A DNA stretch of 19,307 bases from Rickettsiales bacterium (GTDB taxonomy: Bacteria; Pseudomonadota; Alphaproteobacteria; Rickettsiales; Deianiraeaceae): NCBI GenBank assembly GCA_947424985.1, contig CANDYN010000007.1:1-19307 (forward strand). The letters are read 5' to 3'. The translations under genes were made by a program, and so were the position numbers. The notes below the pieces were generated by a model, which saw only the letters and a list, made by a program, of their open reading frames with translations, did no database searches and was not told the origin of the DNA. Below, in pieces: positions 1 through 8,732 of this stretch; position 1 is the stretch's first letter, and each line of letters begins with the position of its first letter.

Positions 1-525
1 ATTATCAAAAGTATTTACAACTATAACTTCCGAAACATTAAATTTGCTGCCGGCATAAATTGCAACAGATCCACCTAATGAATGACCTAATATTATGATA
101 TCTGAAAGCTTAAACCCTGATTCCAAAAGATAATTAATAGATAAATCTGCAACTTCACACACATTATCATTATTTGGCTCGCCAGTAGATTTATGATAAC
201 CAGGATAAGCCGGAGAAAAAACATTAAAATAATTTGATGCAACTGATATTACATGAGCATCTCTTGTGGTATTTCCAGTAAAGTAAATTAGCACTTTTTT
301 ACTATGTTTATTGGGAACAAGCAATCCTTCAATCGTATCTCCTTTTTTATTATGCAGATTAATCGTTTGATATGTTTTGCCAATCCCATTGTAATCAAAA
401 GTCTGTGATTCCGCGGGCAAAAATAAAAGTTTATTGGCAAACAATCTTAATATTATGGATGCAGAGAGCCACATTATAACAGTTAATATAATAGATAATG
501 TTATTATTTTTATGTATTTTTTCAT
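1..525 (-). CDS. alpha/beta hydrolase, partial (C-terminus outside window)
   Basis: 175 N-terminal codons are present; the gene continues past the window start. The protein opens with a basic start and a hydrophobic stretch (about residues 5-30, KIITLSIILTVIMWLSASIL), so it is probably membrane-anchored or exported. Next come an oxyanion-hole-like strand (LIYFTGN), a PAYPGYHKSTGEP segment typical of serine alpha/beta hydrolases of the BEM46/ABHD13 type, and the nucleophile elbow GHSLGG, whose Ser is the predicted catalytic nucleophile. The acid and His of the triad lie outside the window. The substrate cannot be told. The ATG lies only 4 bases after the stop of the upstream ABC membrane subunit, so it is very likely the third gene of that minus-strand operon and may work on the same substrate (inference). 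Confidence 0.85.
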   Translation of the reverse strand, partial: MKKYIKIITLSIILTVIMWLSASIILRLFANKLLFLPAESQTFDYNGIGKTYQTINLHNKKGDTIEGLLVPNKHSKKVLIYFTGNTTRDAHVISVASNYFNVFSPAYPGYHKSTGEPNNDNVCEVADLSINYLLESGFKLSDIIILGHSLGGSVAIYAGSKFNVSEVIVVNTFDN

Positions 526-529
526 AGCT

Positions 530-1537
530 CTAGTCAATTATCAGAATTTTAGCATCAGGTTTATCAATCGTATCCTGTGGAATTTGCAAAATTGCAAATG
601 ATGATTTAAAGTCTCCAATCTTTGCGGCAAATTCACCGATTTCGCCAACCAATCTCCAAATATTATCAACAACAAAATATATACTTGTCATAACAAATAC
701 CAAATCTCCGGTTGTTACGGCGTTTGTGCGACGGAGGTGGATCATAAAAATGAACAATGCAAATAACATTGTGGCATATAAAACACCGCCGGTTAGAGCC
801 ATTTTCATTTCAGATTTAATTTGGTCATAGTCTTTTTTTGCAAGATCAAGTTTTGTAAAATCCTCTATTTGCTTTAATTCACGAGATTTAGCTGTGAAAG
901 AGAGTATTGAGAAAATATTTGAAATATTATCCGCAACCAAGCCAATTGCTTTGTGTTTTGCATCATGCGTTGTAAATGAAAGTTTACCGATATCAAGTGA
1001 CATTTTTAACATTATCGGGAAAAATATACAAGACCAGATTCCTACGAATATAAATACTTGTAAATTAATAAATCCAAGTCCGCAAATACCCACTAAAACC
1101 AGTAATAGTGGAGCAGTTAATTTATGATGTACGCCAAACCAAAGGGCGTCATATCCCATAACTATTCCTTTGATTTTACTGGCAATTGAGCCACTGTGAG
1201 TATTTTGGAAAAAGCTATATGAATGATTTTGAACATAATCATAAGATTTTGAAACAATTTCACTCCGTATAAAAGGCTGAGATTTCATCCATGCAAATTG
1301 ACTCGTTCTCCATACCAGTTCCAGTACCAAAATGGCACCGATATACAATGATATTGGATACAGTAAATCTAAATATTCAGGCATAACATTTTTGCCAAAC
1401 GCGTCAACAACAAGTTTTAGTGAATACATGTTTACAACGTTGTAAAATGCTCCTATTATTGGTGCTTGAAACATTAAAATATACCAATATTTATAAGGTT
1501 TTATTATTGGCCATAAAAATTTCCAGATTTCTTTCAT
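530..1537 (-). CDS. ABC exporter membrane domain without ATPase domain (second of pair)
   Basis: A 335-residue protein with the six-helix transmembrane domain of a type IV (MsbA-like) ABC exporter. TM1 is near residues 17-40 (YILMFQAPIIGAFYNVV), a coupling-helix region has YVQNHSYSFFQNTHSGSIASK (residues about 101-121), and an ISNIFSILSF segment sits before TM5. It ends at SSFAILQIPQDTIDKPDAK plus six residues, exactly where full-length relatives (about 570-600 aa) pass from the membrane domain into the nucleotide-binding domain. No Walker A, signature or Walker B follows: the stop is 4 bases from the next ATG. Its start overlaps the stop of the paralogue upstream (ATGA), so the two are probably translationally coupled and may form a heterodimer. 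An ATPase would have to be supplied by another gene. Substrate unknown. Confidence 0.82.
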   Translation of the reverse strand: MKEIWKFLWPIIKPYKYWYILMFQAPIIGAFYNVVNMYSLKLVVDAFGKNVMPEYLDLLYPISLYIGAILVLELVWRTSQFAWMKSQPFIRSEIVSKSYDYVQNHSYSFFQNTHSGSIASKIKGIVMGYDALWFGVHHKLTAPLLLVLVGICGLGFINLQVFIFVGIWSCIFFPIMLKMSLDIGKLSFTTHDAKHKAIGLVADNISNIFSILSFTAKSRELKQIEDFTKLDLAKKDYDQIKSEMKMALTGGVLYATMLFALFIFMIHLRRTNAVTTGDLVFVMTSIYFVVDNIWRLVGEIGEFAAKIGDFKSSFAILQIPQDTIDKPDAKILIID

Positions 1538-2571
1538 ATATTGATAATTAATTCCTTTGCACCTTTTTTGTCAATTGTTTCTTGTGGAGTTTGCAGGATT
1601 GAGAAGGAAGATTTAAACATAGCGCAATATTCGATAAAATCTTTCATTTTTAAAGTTGCCTTCCATGTATTTTCCGCACAAGTAAGCGCTGCAGACATGG
1701 TAAATGCTATGTCTCCAATTCCAATTTCATGAATATTTTTTAAGTGAATCATAAAAAGAAATAGTGAGATCATAAAAGCCCAGTTTATTAAAGATAAAAC
1801 AATACAACCCCAAAAGTCAAATTTATGCCAAGCGAAGGCCAATGGATTGTGAACATTGTTGTAATATTCTTGTATTTTATCTGATTCCTGTTGTCTTTTT
1901 GCAAAAGAGAAAATCGTAAAAATATTGCTAATGCTATCAGCTATGTTACCGAAAAGCTTATACCATGATTCCTGTCTTGCTTGTTCCAATTTTCCAATTC
2001 TTTTATAGAAATAAACGGAATATGGAATATTTACGCAAGCAAAAATAACTACAATTGAGAATAATTTGAGATTGATAAAAAATAATGCAAAACCGGCAAT
2101 AATAGCCGTCATTAACGGCGCAGTTAGGTCATATTCCAATGCGGTATGAATTTTATGATAATTATCTCCAATTCCTTTCATTTTGGCAACCATTGAGCCG
2201 GAAAGATGGTTTTGAAAATATGAATATGAATGATTCGAAACATAGTCAAAAACTCGTGTCATCATTCTCTGTAAGATATGTGGAATTGAATGCCAAGAAG
2301 CAAGATTATGTATTCTCCAGGCAGTTTCATTCAAAACTTGCATGCCAATAAAATAAAACAATGGCCAAAATGCTTGATTATATGCAATGGTTTCATTTTG
2401 TGTAAATAAATCTATTAATAACTTTGCACAATAACTATATACTATCGGATAAAATGCCGCAACAATTGGCGCTTGAAGCATTAACAAATATTTCCATTTA
2501 TATGGTTTTATTGCGTGCCAAAGGAAGGCTGGAATTGTATTTTGTGACTTCATAGTTTTATATTTCAACAT
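1534..2571 (-). CDS. ABC exporter membrane domain without ATPase domain (first of pair)
   Basis: A 345-residue paralogue of the next gene, sharing the same layout: KPYKWKYLLMLQAPIVAAFY at the first helix, a coupling region with NHSYSYFQNHLSGSMVAK, SISNIFTIFSF, and a C-terminal SSFSILQTPQETIDKKGAK linker followed by only six residues. It therefore also stops at the membrane-domain/ATPase junction and has no nucleotide-binding motifs. An in-frame ATG 18 bases downstream (2553) is an alternative start; neither start has a ribosome-binding motif. It is the first gene of the minus-strand operon. Two tandem copies cut at the same point argue for an inherited split arrangement rather than random decay, though a relict of two full exporters is possible. 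Confidence 0.82.
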   Translation of the reverse strand: MLKYKTMKSQNTIPAFLWHAIKPYKWKYLLMLQAPIVAAFYPIVYSYCAKLLIDLFTQNETIAYNQAFWPLFYFIGMQVLNETAWRIHNLASWHSIPHILQRMMTRVFDYVSNHSYSYFQNHLSGSMVAKMKGIGDNYHKIHTALEYDLTAPLMTAIIAGFALFFINLKLFSIVVIFACVNIPYSVYFYKRIGKLEQARQESWYKLFGNIADSISNIFTIFSFAKRQQESDKIQEYYNNVHNPLAFAWHKFDFWGCIVLSLINWAFMISLFLFMIHLKNIHEIGIGDIAFTMSAALTCAENTWKATLKMKDFIEYCAMFKSSFSILQTPQETIDKKGAKELIINI

Positions 2572-2593
2572 ATTATATATTATTAATAATTAA

Positions 2594-2614
2594 AGTCAAA
2601 TTTTTTATTTGACT
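2594..2614. repeat. perfect 7-bp hairpin upstream of tRNA-Pro
   Basis: AGTCAAA (2594-2600) and TTTGACT (2608-2614) are perfect inverted copies around a 7-base T-rich loop. It lies between the divergent ABC membrane gene and tRNA-Pro, and its right arm overlaps the putative -35 of the tRNA promoter. It could be an operator or simply part of the promoter; no regulator is identified. Confidence 0.5.
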
Positions 2615-2636
2615 ATTATTTTTTATATATTCTAAT
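2609..2636 (+). promoter_or_regulatory. putative sigma70 promoter of tRNA-Pro
   Basis: TTGACT (2609-2614) and TCTAAT (2631-2636) are separated by 16 bases, and the tRNA begins 10 bases after the -10 box. The -35 is a near-consensus match and the -10 is fair. Confidence 0.5.
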
Positions 2637-2645
2637 CGAATTGAT

Positions 2646-2723
2646 CGGAGTGTGGCGCAGCTTGGCTAGCGCACCTGTTTTGGGTACAGGGGGTCGCAGG
2701 TTCGAATCCTGTCACTCCGACCA
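2646..2723 (+). tRNA. tRNA-Pro (anticodon TGG)
   Basis: A full cloverleaf can be read. The acceptor stem CGGAGTG pairs with CACTCCG, the anticodon stem CCTGT/ACAGG encloses the loop TTTGGGT (anticodon TGG, reading CCN proline codons), and the T-arm contains GGTTCGAATCC. Discriminator A is followed by an encoded CCA (2721-2723). Confidence 0.96.
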
Positions 2724-2783
2724 TCAAATAATCATGATAGTTTAAAGGACTGGCGATACTTACTTAGTGTGTTTTTACCAGTA

Positions 2784-2883
2784 TTTAATATTAATTCTTA
2801 GATTTAGTTATGCTAAAATTCCTTTTGTATAGTGATAATTGTAGAGATGTTTTTAATATTCATTGTTAGATTTTATCTTACTA
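2784..2883. repeat. pair of imperfect 32-bp direct repeats
   Basis: Positions 2784-2815 and 2852-2883 align over 32 bases with 7 mismatches; both start TTTAATATT and share TTAGATTT. They lie in the gene-free stretch between the two tRNAs. Given the AT-rich background the relationship may be chance. I see no ORF or RNA gene in 2724-3049. Confidence 0.3.
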
Positions 2884-2884
2884 T

Positions 2885-2984
2885 TTCCCCCTCACCCAGG
2901 AGAGAGAGTTGGGTTATCATCCTCGCGAAAGGCTGGAGGATTGGTTAATTTCCTTACTGGATTTCAGCCTTCACTGGAATGACA
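2885..2984. repeat. degenerate intergenic palindromic repeats
   Basis: 2916-2942 (ATCATCCTCGCGAAAGG and on) has an ATCCTC/GAGGAT stem and resembles the widespread proteobacterial repeat of the type TCATCCCCGCGAAAGCGGGGAT. 2957-2984 (CTGGATTTCAGCCTTCACTG and on, ending GAATGACA) resembles its other orientation, CTGGATTCCCGCCTTCGCGGGAATGACA in fresh copies. Just upstream, CCCCCTCACCCAGGAGAGAG (2887-2906) is another GC-rich island. All stand out from the AT-rich surroundings and look like decayed copies of mobile or REP-like repeats. Confidence 0.55.
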
Positions 2985-3049
2985 TAAATATGTGGTGGAA
3001 GGGAGTGCTATTCAACAAATGAAAGTGATAAATATATACGTTTAATCAT

Positions 3050-3126
3050 TGGTGGAGGCGAAGGGATTCGAACCCCCGACCCTCTGCGTGCAAGGCAAAT
3101 GCTCTAACCAGCTGAGCTACGCCCCC
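3050..3126 (-). tRNA. tRNA-Ala (anticodon TGC)
   Basis: Read on the minus strand: acceptor GGGGGCG pairs with CGCCTCC (one G-U), the D-arm is GCTCAGCTGGTTAGAGC, the anticodon stem TTTGC/GCAGA encloses CTTGCAC (anticodon TGC), and the T-arm contains GGTTCGAATCC. Discriminator A is followed by an encoded CCA (3050-3052). In most bacteria this tRNA sits in the rRNA spacer; here it is solitary, which fits the split rRNA operon. Confidence 0.96.
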
Positions 3127-3135
3127 AAGTACTTC

Positions 3136-3164
3136 AAAATAGATTTGAAAAAAATAATTTGCAA
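3136..3164 (-). promoter_or_regulatory. putative sigma70 promoter of tRNA-Ala
   Basis: On the minus strand TTGCAA (3164-3159) and TATTTT (3141-3136) are 17 bases apart and end 9 bases before the tRNA 5' end (3126). The geometry is right for a stable-RNA promoter. Confidence 0.45.
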
Positions 3165-3238
3165 GCATTTTTTTATTTTTTTTAGTTTGCTTGATTTTTG
3201 GAAATTAAATTTTATGTTTTGTTACGTTTTCTTATGCA

Positions 3239-5563
3239 ATAAAAAACATTGCCCTTTTAGTATTAACATTTTGTGTATTTTTTCAAAGCCAGGCTTTTGC
3301 CGAAGTAGTAATAGACGCTCAGCTAAAAAGAGAAGGAAGAATTGATAAAGACGCGGTTTTACTTTATTCTGGGATTGAAATTGGGCAAGATTTTAAGGAA
3401 GAGGAGATTTCAAATTTGGTAAAAAACTTATATGAGACTGAGTATTTTTCAAGAATTGATATTGATTTTAGTGATGGAATTTTAACTTTTGATTTACTTG
3501 AAAATCCCGCTGTAGGAAAAATATATTTAGACGGAAGCGAACTTATAAAATATGATATGATAAAAAACGAGCTTCAAGTTAAAGAGCGCGGGATTTATAC
3601 AAGATCAAAAGTAAAGGAAGATGCCGATAGGCTGCAATCAATTTATCAAAAATTTGGCTATACTTCGGCAATTGTTGAGCCTAAAGTTGTAATTTTAAAA
3701 GGGAATAGGGTGGATATAGTCTTTGAAATAACCGAAGGTGATCCGGCTTTTATCAGGGCGTTGAATTTTCATGGAAATAAGGTTTTTTCAAAAAAAGAAC
3801 TGAGTGAAGTTGGAAAGATTTACGATAAATCTAAGTCAAATATATTCTCAAAAGGTTCGAAATATGAACAAGACAGTGTGGAATCGATGAAAGATTATAT
3901 AATAAAAAATTATCATGAACACGGATATATAGATGCAAGAATTGATAATATCAATGTACAATTTTCAAAGGATGCAAGCGATGTTCTGCTCGATATTTAT
4001 CTTTATGAGGGTGAAAAATATTTTATTAATGATATTGAAATTCAGGCCGATGATAAATATGAAAAAATTGCAAAACTTGCGAGATTCTCTAATAAAAAAG
4101 GAGATCCATATAAACTTTCCAAAATTGAGAATGACAAACATGAGATTGAAAAAAAACTATATGATAATGGTTTTGGGTATGTTCAAGTTGACATAAGAAA
4201 AATTAAAAAAGATCAAGCAGGACTTGTGGATGTCGTTTTTAAAATACGAGACGACGATGTTAAAATGGTTCGAAATATTATGATCAAAGGGTCAAAAAAG
4301 ACGCAAGATTTTGTTATTAGACGAGAATTATTACTTTCAGAAGGGAGTGTTTTTATTCCAAAGGATTTGGTTAGGTCGAGAAACAGAATTATGTCTCTTG
4401 GGTATTTCAAAAATATCGATATAAAAGAAACAAAAGTTTCTGATAAAGAGGTTGACGTTGTGGTAACGATCGAAGAGGATAATAGGCGTGGAATGTTTAA
4501 CGCATCAGCCGGATATTCAAGTTTTGAAAAACAGGTTTTGGGATTATCGCTTTTTTTACCAAATATAAGCGGCTCAGGTAAAGATTTTTCAACGGATTTT
4601 TCAATCTCAAGAATCTCAAAATCAATCAATTTTGGAATAAATACCGCAAGATTTGGAGATTCGAAATTCGGTGGGGGGATAAATTTTGGTATTGTAGATT
4701 TCAACCCAAAGGCTTATGGAATAAACTATAGAAGTAAATCTTATTATATTGCACCGACTTTGTCTTATAGATTGGACGATAATTTGTTTTATTATCTGAC
4801 TTACTCATTTAGAAAAGATAATATGGAAAATAATACATCAAGTAGTTTGTTCCTAAGAACGCTCTTCCTTGATCAATTTAAAAATATAACAACTTCTTCA
4901 ATCTCAAACTCCATTTATTATGATACGCGTGATAATTTTATATTACCAAATATGGGAAGTAGGATCGGGGGAGGGCAAACTATAGCCGGAGTTGGTGGAA
5001 ACCAAAGATTTCTTCGTCACGATATAGAACTTACGACTTACAAACAACTTATTGGCAAAGATTCACCATTCATGATTTCATTAAAAGCCGGCACGGTCAA
5101 AGGTCTTGGGCAGGATGTACTATTTCAAAACAGATATAATGTTTCATATTTTAATATGCGTGGGTTTGGTTACGGCGGTATTGGTCCTCGTTTTGTTGAG
5201 ACAAGGCCAGATGGTGGTAAATATATTGATAAAATATCATATAGAGGAAATAATTATGCAGTATTTACATTGCAACAGAATTTCCCAATACCGTTTGCAA
5301 AAGAAAGTGGGGCTAGGTGGTATGTTTTCTCAGATTTTGGTATGCTTTATGGTTTCGATGGAACCGCCGGTTTTGTCAATAGTCTTGGTAATACTGAGGA
5401 AATAGTTGATTCAAAAATGATACGAAATGCAACGGGTGTCGGAATAGCTTTCCCGTCCCCTTTTGGTGTTCTAAGCCTTGATTATTCAGCAAAAATAAAA
5501 CATGCAGCATACGACGATGTCCAAAAATTCAGGATCTCAATTGGTGGAATGCCTATCGCATAA
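3239..5563 (+). CDS. bamA: outer membrane protein assembly factor BamA
   Basis: BamA inserts beta-barrel proteins into the outer membrane. The reading frame has a clear signal peptide (IKNIALLVLTFCVFFQSQAFA, cleavage before EVVIDAQ), then POTRA repeats to about residue 410 and a 16-strand barrel domain. The barrel has the lid-loop motif NMRGFGYGGIGPR (about residues 638-650), a version of the BamA VRGF/Y motif. Counted from 3239 it is 774 aa, normal for the family. The start is the problem. After the in-frame stop at 3206-3208 there is no ATG, GTG, TTG or CTG until TTG 3416, which would delete the signal peptide and most of POTRA1. I place the start at ATA 3239 because that gives a textbook signal peptide; ATT 3209 is an alternative, and an indel near 3236 would join ATG 3234. 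The C-terminus ends SIGGMPIA and lacks the usual terminal aromatic residue. Confidence 0.88.
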   Translation: MKNIALLVLTFCVFFQSQAFAEVVIDAQLKREGRIDKDAVLLYSGIEIGQDFKEEEISNLVKNLYETEYFSRIDIDFSDGILTFDLLENPAVGKIYLDGSELIKYDMIKNELQVKERGIYTRSKVKEDADRLQSIYQKFGYTSAIVEPKVVILKGNRVDIVFEITEGDPAFIRALNFHGNKVFSKKELSEVGKIYDKSKSNIFSKGSKYEQDSVESMKDYIIKNYHEHGYIDARIDNINVQFSKDASDVLLDIYLYEGEKYFINDIEIQADDKYEKIAKLARFSNKKGDPYKLSKIENDKHEIEKKLYDNGFGYVQVDIRKIKKDQAGLVDVVFKIRDDDVKMVRNIMIKGSKKTQDFVIRRELLLSEGSVFIPKDLVRSRNRIMSLGYFKNIDIKETKVSDKEVDVVVTIEEDNRRGMFNASAGYSSFEKQVLGLSLFLPNISGSGKDFSTDFSISRISKSINFGINTARFGDSKFGGGINFGIVDFNPKAYGINYRSKSYYIAPTLSYRLDDNLFYYLTYSFRKDNMENNTSSSLFLRTLFLDQFKNITTSSISNSIYYDTRDNFILPNMGSRIGGGQTIAGVGGNQRFLRHDIELTTYKQLIGKDSPFMISLKAGTVKGLGQDVLFQNRYNVSYFNMRGFGYGGIGPRFVETRPDGGKYIDKISYRGNNYAVFTLQQNFPIPFAKESGARWYVFSDFGMLYGFDGTAGFVNSLGNTEEIVDSKMIRNATGVGIAFPSPFGVLSLDYSAKIKHAAYDDVQKFRISIGGMPIA

Positions 5564-5621
5564 AAAATACTTGATTTTTCTTTTTTATAATATATATAAT
5601 AGGAAGTATAAGTTTGTTGAT

Positions 5622-6020
5622 ATGGAAGGAAAAGTTCTCATTGAATCAAAAGTTGTGTCATCTATGTCTATATTGCATCTTGGTATACATCAAAATATTT
5701 TTGTTTATTCGGTTTTGATTAAAAATAATTCGGAACATCCAATAAAGCTTGAAACAAGAAAATGGTTTATATCTGAAACAAATGGAAAAACATCAGTTAT
5801 TGAAGGTGAGGGTGTTGTTGGAAAAGTTCCGGTTATTGAGCCGAATACGTCTTTTGAATATCAAAGTTTTGCAGTAACCGCAGTTGAGTTCGCGTCAATG
5901 TGCGGTGAATATTTCTTTAAAGATCAAAAAACTTTGGAAAATTTTACAATGCCTATACCAAATATGGTCCTTTTAAGCAAGGATTCATCGGTAGATTGCA
6001 CTAATTTAAAAATTAATTAA
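5622..6020 (+). CDS. apaG: ApaG/DUF525 family protein
   Basis: 132 aa, close to the 125 aa of E. coli ApaG, a small Ig-like beta-sandwich protein (DUF525) of unclear cellular role. Visible family marks are the strand FVYSVLIKNN, RKWFIS, the conserved glycine motif EGEGVVG (residues 61-67) with PVIEP after it, then FEYQSF and GEYFF. The frame is open further upstream to 5502, but that stretch overlaps the bamA end and does not look like ApaG; ATG 5622 puts the family core at its normal distance. The family's common partner apaH is not present here. It lies 58 bases after bamA and may be co-transcribed with it. Confidence 0.9.
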   Translation: MEGKVLIESKVVSSMSILHLGIHQNIFVYSVLIKNNSEHPIKLETRKWFISETNGKTSVIEGEGVVGKVPVIEPNTSFEYQSFAVTAVEFASMCGEYFFKDQKTLENFTMPIPNMVLLSKDSSVDCTNLKIN

Positions 6021-6037
6021 TTTTTTTCTTTTTTCTA

Positions 6038-6067
6038 TTGACTTTTAAAAAATAGGGTGGATATATT
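6038..6067 (+). promoter_or_regulatory. putative sigma70 promoter of the 16S rRNA unit
   Basis: TTGACT (6038-6043) and TATATT (6062-6067) are 18 bases apart, just after apaG and about 125 bases before the mature 16S 5' end. A GGGTGG spacer lies between them. This would put the left processing arm (from 6104) inside the transcript. Confidence 0.5.
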
Positions 6068-6103
6068 AATTATAAGTTGAAAAAAACTTAATACATCGTA
6101 AAT

Positions 6104-6171
6104 ATTTTTTGACAGAACTCGCTTTAATAGAGCGAGAGAAATTAATGTAATTCGTTAATTCCGAGAGTAAG
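6104..6171 (+). repeat. left arm of 16S rRNA processing stem
   Basis: Three blocks are exact inverted copies of blocks downstream of the 16S: ATTTTTTGACAG (6104-6115), TTTAATAGAGCGAGAGA (6123-6139) and GAGAGTAAG (6163-6171). They pair in order with 7773-7784, 7751-7767 and 7734-7742, enclosing the whole 16S as an RNase III-type precursor stem. The middle block also forms a local hairpin with CTCGCT (6118-6123). Confidence 0.85.
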
Positions 6172-6191
6172 CGTAGAAATACGATAGGATA

Positions 6192-7701
<1,510 letters not shown>

Positions 7702-7733
7702 TAAGGCTTTATAAGCTTAATAAAAATATAAAA

Positions 7734-7784
7734 CTTACTCTCTGAATTACTCTCTCGCTCTATTAAATTGAGCTGTCAAAAAAT
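7734..7784 (+). repeat. right arm of 16S rRNA processing stem
   Basis: CTTACTCTC (7734-7742), TCTCTCGCTCTATTAAA (7751-7767) and CTGTCAAAAAAT (7773-7784) are reverse complements of the three blocks at 6163-6171, 6123-6139 and 6104-6115. The arm shows the 16S transcript is processed alone and marks the far limit of any possible 16S 3' end. Confidence 0.85.
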
Positions 7785-7947
7785 AATTTATATCAAGATT
7801 TACATAGCATTTTAATTTTTAATCATCTTAAGGTTGAGTTTTTTTGAGTAAAATCTATGCTATTCCTCATTTTATCGTATTTTTTTTCAAACATTTGCAT
7901 TTCTATAAAAAAACAGACACCATTACCCTTGAAAGTTGTTTTTTTCT

Positions 7948-8106
7948 ATGAAAAAAAGAAGTTTTGTTGAATTTGACGTAGTTGTCATGTCTATAATGGC
8001 TTTTATTGTAACGTCTATACTATATTTTATATTTTCAAATATCATAAAAATCCACGCTTCCATTGAAAAACAACCAATATCAGAAGAGGATTTGAAGGAG
8101 ATGTAA
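7948..8106 (+). CDS. small single-pass membrane protein, 52 aa
   Basis: ATG AAA AAA AGA opens a 52-codon frame ending TAA at 8104-8106. The protein has a basic N-terminus (MKKRSF), a hydrophobic segment at about residues 11-33 (VVVMSIMAFIVTSILYFIFS), and a charged acidic tail (EKQPISEEDLKEM). The predicted topology is one membrane helix. It sits between the 16S unit and the convergent lolA gene, 20 bases from the lolA stop. I do not recognise a family. It is supported by the start, the membrane-protein composition and the tidy fit between neighbours; a chance frame in AT-rich DNA is the alternative. Confidence 0.5.
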   Translation: MKKRSFVEFDVVVMSIMAFIVTSILYFIFSNIIKIHASIEKQPISEEDLKEM

Positions 8107-8126
8107 ATTATAAAACTAATCGATTA

Positions 8127-8729
8127 TTATAGTCTTGGGTCTTTGATAATAAAAATTTTGTCGTTAATTTCTATGTTTCTTTTTATATCTTCAAAGGCAA
8201 GTTCGATTTTTTGATTAGATTTATCTGTAACGGAAATAGTTGTTAATTTTATATCATTATTTATCTCAGTAAAATCAAGTGCAAACTTCCCGCTTGCAAC
8301 GCTTGTATCTTCCGAAAAATAAATACGATATATATTTGCAATTTTCTCACATTTTTCAAGCTTCATGTCTGATAATTTTGTTTTTGATCCTAATATAAAA
8401 TGAGCAGGGGTTTTATTTTCCGGGATATGTGAAATTTGTTCCAAATCTTTATCAAGATATGTTGCTATTTTGCCGTTAATACCTATAAATGCGTTAATTT
8501 CACCATCGTTATAATTAATCAACATTTTATTTGGTTTTTTCATAAAAAATTCACCCCCGGAATTGTATTTTCCATTTATAAATTGTTTAAAGGTTGCTTG
8601 CATTGTGTTGCTCTGAAGCATAAATTCTTCATATTTTCCAATTTGCTCACAAGACTTTGCAATATCTTTTGCAACAGCTTGAGAGCAAAACGCAATTGAT
8701 ATAATTTGTAATACAATAGCTTTTTTCAT
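8127..8729 (-). CDS. lolA: outer membrane lipoprotein carrier LolA
   Basis: LolA ferries lipoproteins released by LolCDE across the periplasm to the outer membrane. The 200-residue protein has a signal peptide (residues 1-20, ending SQAVA, then KD). The family core follows: TMQATFKQFINGKYNSGGEF, then KKPNKMLINYNDGE (the LolA RPG-K-RWEY-like strand), YLDKDLEQISHIPENKTP, and the C-terminal strand IFIIKDPRL. Length is normal for the family. Its ATG is 3 bases after the secG stop, so secG-lolA form an operon joining inner-membrane secretion to lipoprotein sorting. An alphaproteobacterial LolA is usual; LolB is generally absent there. Confidence 0.88.
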   Translation of the reverse strand: MKKAIVLQIISIAFCSQAVAKDIAKSCEQIGKYEEFMLQSNTMQATFKQFINGKYNSGGEFFMKKPNKMLINYNDGEINAFIGINGKIATYLDKDLEQISHIPENKTPAHFILGSKTKLSDMKLEKCEKIANIYRIYFSEDTSVASGKFALDFTEINNDIKLTTISVTDKSNQKIELAFEDIKRNIEINDKIFIIKDPRL

Positions 8730-8732
8730 TCT

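Noticed and set aside
3049..3345. A 98-codon frame across tRNA-Ala and the bamA leader, including ATG 3214.
   Set aside because: The first part is a translation of the tRNA antisense strand, and the rest is out of frame with the signal peptide and POTRA1 of bamA.
4213..4704. A 163-codon minus-strand frame within bamA.
   Set aside because: It is antisense to the well-supported BamA POTRA/barrel coding region and has no recognisable features.
7805..7862. Inverted repeat TAGCATTTTA ... TAAAATCTATGCTA as a possible rRNA terminator.
   Set aside because: The stem is interrupted, AT-rich and has a 34-base loop; chance is likely in this composition.
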